The position numbers and the translations under genes are program-made. Shown here piece by piece: positions 23,756 through 33,776 of a stretch of 64,000 nt of DNA; the first letter of the stretch is position 1, and the number at the start of each line of letters is the position of its first letter. Below the pieces are notes generated by a model. It was not told where the DNA came from. It did no database searches and worked only from the letters and a program-made list of their open reading frames with translations. Source of the stretch: Phallusia mammillata (lineage: Eukaryota; Chordata; Ascidiacea; Phlebobranchia; Ascidiidae); the NCBI GenBank assembly GCA_003260075.1, contig QLIY01000102.1, positions 152,309 to 216,308 of the forward strand. The letters run 5' to 3'.

Positions 23756-25988
23756 GTTTCCAGGAAAAGCAAAATCATGTTTTTGTGTGTAAATTTGTAA
23801 AAATAATCCTCCTGTAAAATTTTTCTTCAAAATAGGACATTTTGTATGTTCAGTAATAAAGTAACATTTTAAATTAGATCGTCAATTGGTTTGTGAAAAT
23901 GTGTTACCTAGCAGTACTAACATAACAAAATTTATTTTTAAACTAAATAAATGGCTTCCCTAATCATTTCCATTTTATATATTCTATATCCTATTTACCG
24001 ATTTACTATACACACCATTTGATCTATACACATGATTGTTTTTGCAAGCAAAAATACATAGGTCCCCACACAGGTGTTATGGGAATTGATTAGACCATAA
24101 CAATGTTCTGGTTATTTTAAGATTCTTAAGGACAAACTAGAAAGGTGGTTTTCACAGGCAAAAAAGAATGGGTCTCCACACACATGTTTATGTACAGTGG
24201 GATAAATTTCGGATTCTTAAGGACAAATTATTAGAAAGCAATAATCCAAACTTTAAAATGTTTTTTCCATATTCTTTTCAAATCATTATTATTCGAAAAA
24301 ATACTTACAATTTATTCTCTTGCAATATTGCTGTCCAAGGTCAGTTTATAAAACACAAATTTCCTAGAAAGCCTCAACAGTTGTATTAAAGACGTTATAA
24401 TTCAAAAAGCCACTCACTACAAAGGTATACATAAAAAATTGTTTGTTTTTTTCGCAAAAGAATACCATAGACCAGCAGTAACATCTCAAAAAGTGACCAG
24501 TTGACTGATCAGGCTAAAATTTTAAATACTAAATGAAGAACCGACTACAAACAAGTGTTTAAAGTTTCAGCACATAAGGGCTTGTATTTCTGACCTTAAG
24601 GACTGGTAAAGCTAAAAACCAACATTTCAGGGTTAAGGAGTGAAAAAAGGGTGAATCCAACTAAAAGTTACCAAACATTTTAGAATACTTTACAATGCAC
24701 CAACCAACAAAGTATAAAACTCCTAGATTATGTCCTATGGTACAAAGAGGTGTTTTAAAAATTTCACGTATTGGGGGCCAAACTTCAGGAGATTTAAATT
24801 TGGATAAATACCTAACATGTGTGTAAGTTTGAATACGTTTCAAGCACACTTTGTTGTCCATAGCATGAAACAAACCAGCATTAGACCGAAAAATATTTCA
24901 AAAGTTTAAACATAAAACTCAAATGTGTTGAAAGATACTTACCGAAACACTGGCTATTCTTCTCTGACGTGTAGAAACAGTATCAACTTCAGAAGGTGGA
25001 TGAAAATGCCTGGGAAGAGATCTTGACTTTTCAATTGGGTAAGATAAACTATTTTCCAAAATATTGTTTGGAACACTATGATTCCGAGAAGACAGTTTTA
25101 CACCATTAACAGGGCCAGGAATGACACTGCCCTTTTTCTCATCTTTACTTTTATTAATACCAGACTGATGGGGTAAAGATTGTTCAATGGCACAGTTGTA
25201 GTTCTCACAATTTAATTGTGGTGCACAATCAATTTGATCCACTTCTTCAGAACTGGGAACCTTTAGAACCACTTTAATGTGGGAGTCAGGAAACTTTGCA
25301 CTGCTGGGGCTAGAACTCTCAACAGTATTGTAATAATTGCTGCTTTTTAAAACACGAGGAGAAGCAGGACCAGCTGAAGAGCAAGGGGCAGTCAAAGCTT
25401 TGTGTTTGGCCGATGATATCTGTGGACTTGTAAACTGTGAGCAAGTACCACTTTGATGCACATGAGATAGAGCATTCAGTGTTCTAACTGCCTGTCTTAG
25501 ATCCCCGATGCTAATGTTGCCTTCACTGCATCGCCTTTGGCTTCTTGTGTTCTGTTTTAAGCGTGATGTAGAAGGGTTGCTGGAGTGATACTCGTCTGGT
25601 AGTGCCTAAAACAGTTGAAATTGTGGTTATTAATAGCCAACAATCAAAAACATATAGTGAAAGGTGATTGGTAAAGTACAATTTATTAAAATGTAAAGTA
25701 AGTATCATAAGTTAAAGCCAGTGTAACTATCCTTGATAACTAACACAAAACAAAACTTGCCACCTTTACTGGCAGTGAAACATTGTTGACAGTGGAACCA
25801 TCAAAAGAATCATTGAAAGCAGTGTGCAAGACTGATTGTCTATCAGAAGCGTCAGAAGACCAGTCAGAGTTAAAAACTTCATCATCGTCATCTAGTAATT
25901 TCACGGTAGAGAAACTTTTCTGATGCAAATATTCTGGACTGCGAATTTCGGTGCCTAGTCTTACTCTAAACTGCTTGTGACGTTTCAT
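2670..25988 (-). CDS. RALGPS: RalGPS-type guanine nucleotide exchange factor (RasGEF + PxxP + PH), 21 exons
   Basis: RalGPS proteins activate Ral GTPases at membranes. Exons 5' to 3' (minus strand): 25764-25988, 24943-25605, 23541-23592, 23191-23308, 22785-22897, 22634-22677, 22416-22541, 20841-20942, 20470-20604, 20265-20354, 19818-19910, 18589-18712, 9096-9227, 8837-8930, 8684-8766, 8240-8414, 7491-7580, 5341-5565, 4662-5088, 3191-3283, 2670-2885. All phases join and the total is 3420 bp (1139 aa). The RasGEF domain begins at [18 protein letters not shown] (20841-20942) and includes [25 protein letters not shown] and [24 protein letters not shown] segment and proline motif LPRAPLP follow. 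The PH domain is split over 3191-3283 ([20 protein letters not shown]) and 2670-2885. The start is the first ATG after an in-frame stop. The extreme C-terminus may instead continue from a donor at 2700. Vertebrate RalGPS is ~560-580 aa, so ~447 N-terminal residues are extra. An assembly duplication repeats two exons. Confidence 0.9.
3640..4606. mobile_element. Non-autonomous hAT-like element (967 bp)
   Basis: Termini are CAGGGGTGGCCAACC (3640) and GGTTGGCCACCCCTG (ends 4606), perfect inverted repeats of 15 bp. Both sides carry the 8-bp duplication CTATAGTA (3632-3639 and 4607-4614). The interior repeats the motif GTGGCTCTT and has no transposase frame. Confidence 0.88.
4612..5827. repeat. First copy of a ~1.2 kb near-identical duplication (RalGPS exons 18-19)
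   Basis: This interval contains the exons at 4662-5088 and 5341-5565. It is repeated almost exactly at 5829-7209 after a single N at 5828. The copies differ by scattered substitutions and a small internal duplication in the second. The pattern fits two alleles placed end to end by the assembler. Confidence 0.85.
5829..7209 (-). repeat. Second (allelic) copy with duplicated RalGPS exons
   Basis: The copy repeats exon 19 at 5879-6305 (one Glu-to-Ala change relative to the first copy) and exon 18 at 6723-6947, with the same splice sites. At 6556-6566 it has its own G-run followed by another ~165 bp duplicate. If both copies were real, splicing would have to skip one pair of exons: the phase allows exon 18-19-18-19 only if exon 19 (phase 0 end) joined exon 18 (needs phase 2), which does not fit. 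Confidence 0.8.
6556..6566. repeat. G-run join between duplicated flanks
   Basis: Eleven G separate two ~160 bp copies starting near TACTTGACTAAAGGG (6408 and 6569). One G probably belongs to the flank, leaving a ten-base spacer. This is probably an assembly join. Confidence 0.75.
9228..10456. other. RalGPS intron, 3' part, upstream of the nested fibrinogen-domain gene
   Basis: I found no RalGPS exon here: the exon preceding 9096-9227 is at 18589-18712, and its codon phase matches exactly. The stretch before 10457 should contain the promoter of the nested plus-strand gene. I could not identify a TATA box or other specific motif with confidence. Confidence 0.5.
10457..16551 (+). CDS. Secreted coiled-coil fibrinogen-related (angiopoietin-like) protein, 11 exons
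   Basis: Exons: 10457-10790, 10885-11076, 11240-11334, 11402-11563, 12234-12362, 12569-12695, 14812-14927, 15449-15563, 15800-15959, 16019-16177, 16443-16551. Phases join and total 1698 bp (565 aa). A signal peptide (residues 1-22, [13 protein letters not shown] core) is followed by an acidic region. Exons 3-5 are heptad-like and rich in Gln, Glu and Leu, consistent with a coiled coil. A Thr/Pro linker leads into a fibrinogen C-terminal domain: [38 protein letters not shown], the calcium-type loop [13 protein letters not shown], then [16 protein letters not shown]. Angiopoietins, ANGPTLs and ficolins share this end domain. The N-terminal coiled coil favours the angiopoietin/ANGPTL type, but the ligand or receptor cannot be told. 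The whole gene lies in a RalGPS intron on the opposite strand. Confidence 0.88.
12795..12877. repeat. Long poly-G tract (83 bp)
   Basis: An uninterrupted run of G lies in intron 6 of the fibrinogen-domain gene. Unlike the ten-base runs, it has no obvious duplicated flanks. It could be a real G-tract or a base-calling or gap artefact. Confidence 0.7.
12878..14620. other. Intron 6 of the fibrinogen-domain gene, no exon seen
   Basis: The stretch between the exons ending at 12695 and starting at 14812 holds no frame that fits the family or the splice phase. A CpG-richer patch around 13780-14150 has open frames on both strands, but none has recognisable content. Confidence 0.4.
14621..14630. repeat. 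Ten-G join between duplicated flanks
   Basis: The sequence before it (about 14508-14620) recurs after it (about 14631-14748) with single-base differences, for example ACGGGACG against ACGGCACG. Confidence 0.8.
17555..17564. repeat. Ten-G join between duplicated flanks
   Basis: CAATGTTTACAAAACTTGG begins at about 17472 and recurs at about 17572; the two copies differ at a few bases. Probably an allelic assembly join. Confidence 0.8.
18281..18290. repeat. Ten-G join between duplicated flanks
   Basis: About 95 bp before the run (AAATTACGACCAGATATAAA onward) are repeated after it with small differences. Confidence 0.8.
19494..19503. repeat. Ten-G join between duplicated flanks
   Basis: The block GATCAAAGTTGTACAGC (19346 onward) restarts at about 19505. 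The left copy runs into a repeat-family fragment (CACTAGAAAGGTGGCTTTC, about 19445) that the right copy lacks. The alleles may therefore differ by an insertion. Confidence 0.75.
20102..20112. repeat. G-run join between duplicated flanks
   Basis: About 130 bp (GCTAAGTGTCAAGAGTTGAG onward) occur on both sides, with a few differences. The run lies in an intron between RalGPS exons 10 and 11. Confidence 0.8.
21694..22263. mobile_element. Non-autonomous hAT-like element rich in ATTCGGCCGAAT palindromes
   Basis: Termini are TAGAGATGTACCGAAT (21694) and ATTCGGTACATCACTA (ends 22263), inverted repeats with one mismatch. The perfect 8-bp duplication GTTTCTGG sits at 21686-21693 and 22264-22271. The interior carries many TTCGGCCGAA palindromes and no transposase. 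A single N at 22208 separates two copies of the right terminus, again an allelic join. Confidence 0.88.
23673..23754. repeat. Long poly-G tract (82 bp)
   Basis: An uninterrupted G run lies in the RalGPS intron between 23592 and 24943. The flanks are not duplicated as far as I can see. It is similar in length to the tract at 12795-12877. Confidence 0.7.
23940..24200. repeat. Fragments of an interspersed repeat family (TATATATTCTATATCC ... GGTCCCCACAC)
   Basis: The motifs CATTTTATATATTCTATA, GATTGTTTTTGCAAGC and GGTCCCCACAC occur in the same order here, at 34606-34728 and (diverged) at 46860-46985. CTAGAAAGGTGG occurs here (about 24137), at about 19447 and, with one change, at 46826. This marks a dispersed family with the larger element at 46825-49942. 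Confidence 0.55.
24943..25988 (-). other. Serine-rich N-terminal extension of the RalGPS gene (exons 1-2)
   Basis: These two exons encode the first 296 residues. An acidic patch ([17 protein letters not shown]) is followed by long Ser/Pro/Asn-rich, low-complexity sequence with basic-Ser motifs such as [12 protein letters not shown] recognise no folded domain. Exon 2 ends in phase 0 at 24943, and the frame continues through five small exons into the catalytic region, so the block belongs to the same transcript model. It could still be a separate gene if a promoter lies inside. Confidence 0.7.
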
Positions 25989-28900
25989 AATTGATTGGTT
26001 GCTTGATTGTTTTTAACAATGGCACTTCAATGTTAACATTACTTTTATTTTTACAGTTACAAAACAAGAAGCTAATCCACCCATTATCCAAGTTTTTTTA
26101 GGCAAGCACTGTTGCAAAAACAAATACAAAACACACACAAATATTGAAATGTGACTAGTTACATCCGGTGTGAAGTCATTTTCCTGTTGTGCTATGTCAG
26201 CAATTCCTGCATGCTAATTGACTAAATATAATAGAGGAATAAGAAAAAATGTTTTTAGGAGGGCACAAACATGACTAGCTCAAAAACCTTGCTCTAAGAG
26301 TTGTTAATATAATCCAACTGACTGATGGAAAATGCCTTCCACAAAAACTACAATCACTTGTTGGCAGTTGATGGCAACTTCCTCATATTGTGGCACCCGT
26401 TTCAGACATCTTGTGATATCTGGCCCACGCAGTCCAAACATACAAAGCACAAAACAGAAAATGCACATGCTGGCATAAGCGATCTCAGAAAAAGAACAGA
26501 CTTTAGACTCAAGATGCAAGCTGCTGTAGACTACTCATGAAAAATTCATTAACTGGAATGAACCACAAACCTTGAGTCACTAGCCAGATAACTTAGTGTT
26601 GGTGTGATGACCCTTAGATTGGTCATTTGTAATGTTAGAGCATGACAGAATAAAATTAAATATTCTGTAAGTTATTGAAGAGAATGTTTAAATGAAATGT
26701 TAATAGAATGTACACTCACTTTGGCAAGAATCACATTAACAGCAGTTTGTTGATGCACAGACCTTGCAGTAAAATCTTCTTCGCTGGCACAGAATGATAG
26801 GTTTACAGACATATTGAGGTCAAATGATGTATTGCATGAGTAAAAGTTACAACATAATTTCATCTATTGCACTAAAACCTGTGTAAATATTTTATAACTG
26901 TGAGCTATTGACCAACCCTTTGCTCTACAATGCTTCTTTTTCAGAAAAATTAAAAAAAAACAGTTAAATCAGACACATTTCTAAAGTCTTGAACATATTT
27001 AACAGTTGTGTGACAAACTGCTCTTATAACCTTTTGGCTAACTAACTGAAAAACGTCAAGCTACAAACTGAACGGATGATTCATTTATGCCAAGGAGCAC
27101 CTACAACCAATGCATTCATCAACACAAAATCAGCTGAAGCGCAACCAAGCGGCAAACTAGGTTCGACTCGCAACTTGGCTGCGCTTGGTTCCGTTTCAAG
27201 CCGCAAGAGCAATAATAACATTCTCTGCTATAATGGCGCTCGTTAATTCTCCAAGGACCTGCGTGAGTGAGAAACTAACTTTTGTCTGGCGCTGCAGGCG
27301 TCGGTAGCGCTTACACGATACGCGTTGATAATCCGTAACATATTGTCGCCTTTGCAAGTGCTAAATATCTCGCAAGTCAGGTAAAACGTCACACTGCGAT
27401 GCAGAGATAAACAGAAACATGCTGTGATTGCTGTTTTATTACGCTAGACTGCACACATGAGCCTTGAGCGGACCAGCCTCGTTTTTCCACCTGTTTAAAC
27501 CTTGAATTGATTTACTTGTTTAGCACGAAGATAAGGAGTTTGCAAATCTAAGTTAAACATCTTAAAAAGACAATGTTTTGAAAATAAACTTTCCATTTTG
27601 TATATTTCGCATCTCAACACTGAATGTTGACTATACAGTGCTAACAGCTCTGGGTTGATTGTCATTTCTCGACTTCATGCAACTAGTTCAAGCTACAAAA
27701 CTACTTGGCATTGCAAGGCTGCCTCTGACAAAGTGCAGCAAACCGACTGCAGTCGCCGATTGTTGAGAGACAGTAGAAGCATCGTAAGCCTGCGGTAAGA
27801 CGGCAATCAGGTTTACGAACCATCATTATAGGGCCAATTATCCCATCCGTAACCTGTGCGTTACAATCAGACACGATTAGAATAGTTGCGGACATAATGA
27901 CACATTACGAAACTGCCGATTAGTTTTGCAAAAAAAACAAAATCTTAAATGGAGAAACCCTGAAATTGTCTCTGCTAAATTTGACTGCGTGAAACAACTT
28001 AAAGTGATCATATTGCTACAGATAAGCAACTACACAAAGCGGATTACAAGAGATTCGTCCGACTAACACGACCTTATATCTCCGAAAGACAGCGCTGTTT
28101 TACAAGTTGCTATTTCCGCTCATGTGTGTTAAAAGCTAGTATTTCAAAATGTGTATTTTCTGTCCTTTTTGACTTTTCACTTTGCACTCCATCCTGTTAA
28201 TATGTCTTGTAACGAACTCGCTGTTGCTTGATCGCTCAGGTTTAGTTTGTCGTGTTAATCTTTTACGTTTTACATACGGTAATTGCATACGCGTCAGTCG
28301 TTCGTAAACAAATAGCTCATACCGTGTACCTTAAGAAGGTAAATGAATAACCCGTAAGGTGACAAGCAAACTTGCAAGCTGTGCCAAAAATTCAATACAG
28401 GCTCTGCGAAGTGATCAACCGTTTGGCAAAAAATGTCACTTTATTCATACACAGTATTGTTTGTTTGCCCTCCTTCATGAAAAACAAACACTGCGTCCGT
28501 GACAGTCCAAACTGAAAACAATAGCAGACACTGCCTTTGGGACAAGAACTCACTTGTATCCCCTCACTGCACAACAAACAGTACACAGTACATGTGGCAG
28601 CATGGTTACAACACGGCTCCTAAAACAACAATGGTTGAGCGTTGCGGGTCGGCTCTGCAGTAATAAACAATCCAAGCAAAACCCCTTGCACAGGATGTCA
28701 GTGTGAATAAGGAAGTAATGCAGTAAAGCACCAAATACTCCAGCAAGACGATAAATCTCAACACGCTGTCAAATCACGACAAGATAATAACTACCCTTGC
28801 ACAAAGGTTATTGTAACTGATCGGTTTCACTGGACTAAGTTAAAATAAAAAACAGAAACTATCAGTTTGTGTTTTCTCGTAACAATGAATATCACGGACG

Positions 28901-31463
28901 TTTAGGTAATTATGTATGCTGATTTAGACGCAAACGGCTGCAATTTACCTGTCAGACGGATGAAGAGGTCCTGCGAGGCGTCCTACGGTCACTGATCACC
29001 ACTTGACTTGCTTTGCTTCATTGCACACGTGCTTCATATAAACGAACGTCAACCTATTTACAAGCTTAGGGATCTGTAAATCACAGCAGTGCAGAAGTGT
29101 AAATATTTTGGCTAACACGGTAGATTTAAACTGTAAATCTTAATGATATGGCACTTTACGAAATTTGATACGATCGGCGCTCTTGATCATCCTTGAAATC
29201 CGTGGGTATAATTACAAACTTAAGTGGCCAGCAAAGACGAGATCGGGCTTAAAAGCCGGTTGGTGGCGCATCAGATACGATCGGCACCAAAAAGCACAAC
29301 GCAAGCCTTTGATAACTTGGCAGCGTCGTTGAGTTTCGTTTCCACTTGCACAGCGCGCGCACACACATCAAGCAGATGTGTCCGAACTCCGATCGTTAGT
29401 TCGAAGGCTTATTCGTCCCCTTGAGAATTTGTTGTGTCTGGTGAGTGGACTGAAGCGCACGCACAAACTAAGTGAAGCGCACCAGCACACCCACCCACGC
29501 GCATATGACGCATCTCGTAAGCGTCGCATGGCACCGGCACAAAACATGAGCCCCCAAAACGCTACATATAGTGTAGATAAACCTAAATATTAAATCTTCC
29601 TTCAAATGGCCGTTCATTAATCAATACAGGTCGTATAAAAAGCAATTTCTACTACCAGGTACTTTCAGTTAGGTGAAATAAAGTTTAAACCAATACTGGA
29701 ATGACATCATGTATCCATAACTGTTGTTTTACTGAATAACTTTACATGTCTGAACAACGATAAAAGAATTAAGAAAAAAAAGAAAAAAACTTCAAAACTT
29801 TGCTGAAAAAAAAATAAAAACGTTTTTTTTAAGTGTATTATTGGAATCATGCCTTTTGAATTAATAGTGATAACAATGACCGATGTATACCACCTTTTTG
29901 CAAAGCTTTTATGATAGAATAAATTAACTCTGAGAAAAATACATAAACTTTATTCAGATTTAATAATGTTTTTACAATAACTAAACGAGTCATGTAACAG
30001 GATTGGAAGGTAACACTAAACTAATAAAGCAAAAAAAGTAGAACATAATAATCAACATTTTTAAAAATGTCCAAACTTCAACTAAAAATCTGAAAGGTCG
30101 ATAGAATTATAGACTCACATCAACCTGAAATATCAAAGCCTTCTAAAATCTACAAAATCTTACAAGTTAATTTGTTTAATTAGCAGGCATTAGATAAAAC
30201 ACAAGGGGGAAGTGGGCAACCAGAAGTTTTAAATTAATGTTTAAAAGTAGTAGAATTAAAAGTAGAATTCTTTTTACTTTTGCTTGGAAAAAATTCCCAC
30301 TTTACTTGTAATAAACTGAAAATGTTTGCAACAAATGTATTAGAATATTACGGAATGTTTTCCAGCAGTTACATTGTTTTATAATGTCTATTGTCCTCAC
30401 AAGTATCTAACACATATAATTACTTGTAATTATCACACAAATTTTTCTGTAAAAATAAGACAATGATAAAGCCGGAGATATATAATTAATATCAGGCATA
30501 CCAATGATATTACTTAATACTTATCTTCGTTCTTACATGTTCAAAAGTTTAATCTGGTCACCATGTCTTTAAATCTTGCATGAATTATTGTGTTTGAATG
30601 CTTACCCCTGATAAACTGTAAGCATGATTCAAAAGGTTTTTAAAACCTGACCAAACTATAGTAATAACAAGAGGGCATGAAAATTCCGTCAAAAAATCAA
30701 CAAAGACATGTGTTAACAGGGACATAAACATTTTATGACGAAATACATGTTCAAAACATATTCACTTATGGACACTTTATTACCTAACCTACTCCAGCTG
30801 CTGAGAGTACACAATCACAATGATATTGATGACAACAAATTAAAGGAGAACTCGAGAACACAAACATTGTAATTTTTTTCCGCTAACGGCAGCACAGTGC
30901 TTTTGCAAGATTTTGTTCAACACAAAAATAATAATAGAAATAATACAACACCATATTTATTATCAACCGTGATATCAATTTGGAATAATTTAAAGCGCCA
31001 TAAGCGTAAAAAATACTACTTACTTTAAAATCACAAAAGTATATGTGTGTCACAAAAGTCGTCATATAGACTTCTTGTGATATTAGAGTAAGTAGTATTT
31101 TTGAACACACATAATACTTGAGTTGTTTAAACAAAGCATGAACGATTTTGAGTAAAAGATCCAATTTTGTTTGTAAGGTTATAAATCTGTAATTTTTGTT
31201 TAAAACAACCAACATGACACGTTGCCAGCTTTGCGCATTGGCGATGATTGTTACGTAGTTGGTCACGTGTTGCAGCATCCTCCATTGTCTTTCCGTTTTT
31301 AGTGTTATGTAGATGTAGTGTGCGCTTGTTTTTCATGTTTGGCTTCGCACTTATTCCTTATCTATGTAAGGGTTAAATTAATACGTATGCATGTGTTTGT
31401 GCTGTAAATAACTATGTGACTTTCATTTTAGTGGTACAAAACTTGTTGATGGTAACATAGAAA
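25989..31463. other. 5.5 kb interval between divergent RalGPS and TMEM87 genes
   Basis: I found no gene I can support. A minus-strand exon-like frame near 26710-26860 ends at AAA|GTGAGT but does not join the RalGPS frame, which has an upstream stop before its ATG; it could at most be a noncoding first exon or another small gene. The region should include the promoters of both flanking genes. Confidence 0.45.
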
Positions 31464-33137
31464 ATGAAGTTTCTTGCCCTAATATGTATTGTGACTACTT
31501 TCATCAAATTAAGTACACAAAGTGCTCCAGAGCAAGGGTTGTGGCAAATGGTGCTGACTGCAGATAGTCCAAGTGCAAGCGTTGTAAAAACTTTGTACAA
31601 TCAATCTACAGTTTCAATGACAGTTACATCCAAATGTGAAGGAGAGTTTGAATTTCATTGGTACATTCGTGGAACAACATGTCTTGGAACAGGGAATCTA
31701 TTTTCTAAGGTTCACCCAGACAGTCCCAATGAAAGGTTTAATGATGCAGAGGTTGGGGAGTTTTTAGATGATCAACCAACAACAAAAACCTGCAATGAAG
31801 CAACGGTTTTAAAAAAAAGAATCGACTGGAAGTCAATACCGGCACCAGAAGTAAGAAATGACACCAGTGGCAGTAAAAAGTCTATAAGAGCAGCAGATGC
31901 AGATCCAACAAAACAACACCCTGATCCATCAATCTCTCTTACTACCACTGTAAAAGGCAAAGCAGTTACTGGAAAAGGATTCTATGAGGTGGCTGTTGTG
32001 CAAATGCAAGGTGAATTTACATTGGTATTTTGGGTTTCAGCCTTAAATGATGATGCAGATGCAAATAAGGTTACAGTGAAAGTGGAAATGAAAACTACAC
32101 TGGGATATCTGTCAGCTCATGAATACCCTCTACTTACATTTTATCTTATCATGTGCATTGTATATGCACTGTTTGCTGCAGCTTGGTTTGTTATGTCAGC
32201 CTGCAACTACAGGGACCTGCTCCGAGTTCAGTTCTGGATTGGTGGTGTGATTTTACTGGCCATGATTGAAAACGCTGTGTTTTACTCTGAATATCTTAAT
32301 GTCAATACTACAGGAATTTCCGTCATGGGTGCAACTAAATTTGCTGAAATTGTGTCTGCTTTAAAAAGATCAGTGGCTCGAATGCTGGTCATTATAGTTA
32401 GTCTTGGTTTTGGCATAGTTAAGCCTAGACTTGGTCCAATGTTACATCGTGTCATTGGTGTGGGCATACTGTACTTTGTGCTTGCAGTCGTAGAAGCTAT
32501 GGTCAGAAATGATGCTGCATTGCATGATTCGGAGAAAAACAAATCAATTATGTTTGCATTTCTTCCTTTGGCAATTTTGGATTCTATTATCTGCTGGTGG
32601 ATTTTTGTCAGTTTGCTGCAGACTATGAAAACACTTCGACTTCGCAGAAACACAACCAAGCTGTCACTATATCGACATTTTTCAAACCTTATAATATTCT
32701 GTGTGTTAGCTTCAGTGACGATGTTATTGTGGTCAATTAGTCTACACAACAAAGTGTGCTTAAGTGATTGGTCAGAGTTGTGGATGGACACTGCATTTTG
32801 GCCAATCTTGTTTTCTGTGATATTGTTAGTTATTATGATACTGTGGCGACCCACAGCGAACAACCAGCGCTATGCATACTCGCCTATGATTGATGGAAAT
32901 GACAGTGAGTTGGATGAAATGGAGGAGTCTATGCTTGGCAGTGGGGCAACAGAGGGCATGAAAATGAGATCATCCAAGAAGACTGACCATGATAAGGATG
33001 TTGATAAAACAGAAGAAGATCTCAAGTGGATTGAGGAAAATATCCCCCAGACCTTGGCCGATGCTGCCCTCCCTGCACTGTTGGATTCAGATGAGGAAGT
33101 TCTTACAACTAAGTATGAAATGAGTAAGATGGAATGA
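31464..33137 (+). CDS. TMEM87: TMEM87-family seven-helix membrane protein, intronless
   Basis: The 557-residue frame is complete without introns. A signal peptide (residues 1-20, FLALICIVTTF core) precedes a luminal domain with cysteines near 58, 73 and 110. A seven-helix GOST-type region begins near residue 222 (YPLLTFYLIMCIVYALFAAA). Family hallmarks are ACNYRDLLRVQFWIGGVILL, the GIVKPRLG loop and KLSLYRHFSN. The acidic tail ends in DSDEE and the family-typical SKME. TMEM87A/B act in the Golgi and in endosome-to-Golgi transport and have been linked to mechanosensitive currents. The length matches human TMEM87A (555 aa). Vertebrate TMEM87 genes have many introns, and neighbours here do too, so an intronless copy suggests retroposition or intron loss. 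No target duplication or clear poly-A remnant is visible. Confidence 0.93.
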   Translation: MKFLALICIVTTFIKLSTQSAPEQGLWQMVLTADSPSASVVKTLYNQSTVSMTVTSKCEGEFEFHWYIRGTTCLGTGNLFSKVHPDSPNERFNDAEVGEFLDDQPTTKTCNEATVLKKRIDWKSIPAPEVRNDTSGSKKSIRAADADPTKQHPDPSISLTTTVKGKAVTGKGFYEVAVVQMQGEFTLVFWVSALNDDADANKVTVKVEMKTTLGYLSAHEYPLLTFYLIMCIVYALFAAAWFVMSACNYRDLLRVQFWIGGVILLAMIENAVFYSEYLNVNTTGISVMGATKFAEIVSALKRSVARMLVIIVSLGFGIVKPRLGPMLHRVIGVGILYFVLAVVEAMVRNDAALHDSEKNKSIMFAFLPLAILDSIICWWIFVSLLQTMKTLRLRRNTTKLSLYRHFSNLIIFCVLASVTMLLWSISLHNKVCLSDWSELWMDTAFWPILFSVILLVIMILWRPTANNQRYAYSPMIDGNDSELDEMEESMLGSGATEGMKMRSSKKTDHDKDVDKTEEDLKWIEENIPQTLADAALPALLDSDEEVLTTKYEMSKME

Positions 33138-33776
33138 TTGCCATGTTTAAAAATACGTCGCAACACTTTCATGCATTGGTCGTGACAAAGCAGCAATTAC
33201 GTGGATGTCAGTGCACATAAAGATTTGTGGAAGGAAGTGTATGAATACCAAATCTCATTTAGAAGCATCATTACTACATCAATTATCCACCAGTTGCCTT
33301 GTCATAGACAGGATGTCGAACTTTCTACACAGATTTTTGTACCGAAACTGCTCTTTACGCTTGTCTAGCAACTATTTAATCTTGCATCCTTTACACGTTG
33401 TTTGTAAGAACACAGATAAATGGAAAACCGGTGAAAAACAAGCAATATAGTCACCATTTATTCCCCATGTAGGAAAACAGTATGTTTAAAACAAAACTGC
33501 TTATGATATAATTTAAATGTTCCATTAGTGACACAAAAATGTAAGCAATAATTTGTACAAGAAAATGTTGGTTCAGTTTGATAAAAAGTGCATTTGTTAT
33601 GTTTTTTGATTCCTGTGTTACCATGCATCTCTGTATGATAAGATATATATGTATGTCACTTTCAAAATGTTTTTTATTGTTGCAGCATCAAAGAAAGTTA
33701 CAGAAGATGTCTGGCTCTATATACAGATTAAACAAAAACCATGACCGCAATATAATAAGTAATATACAGTTTAAAA

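Noticed and set aside
26672..26863. Minus exon-like frame upstream of RalGPS
   Set aside because: Its donor phase cannot join the RalGPS first coding exon, which has an in-frame stop upstream of its ATG; left as unassigned.
32282..32863. 193-codon minus frame
   Set aside because: It is the antisense shadow of TMEM87, whose plus-strand frame has clear family motifs.
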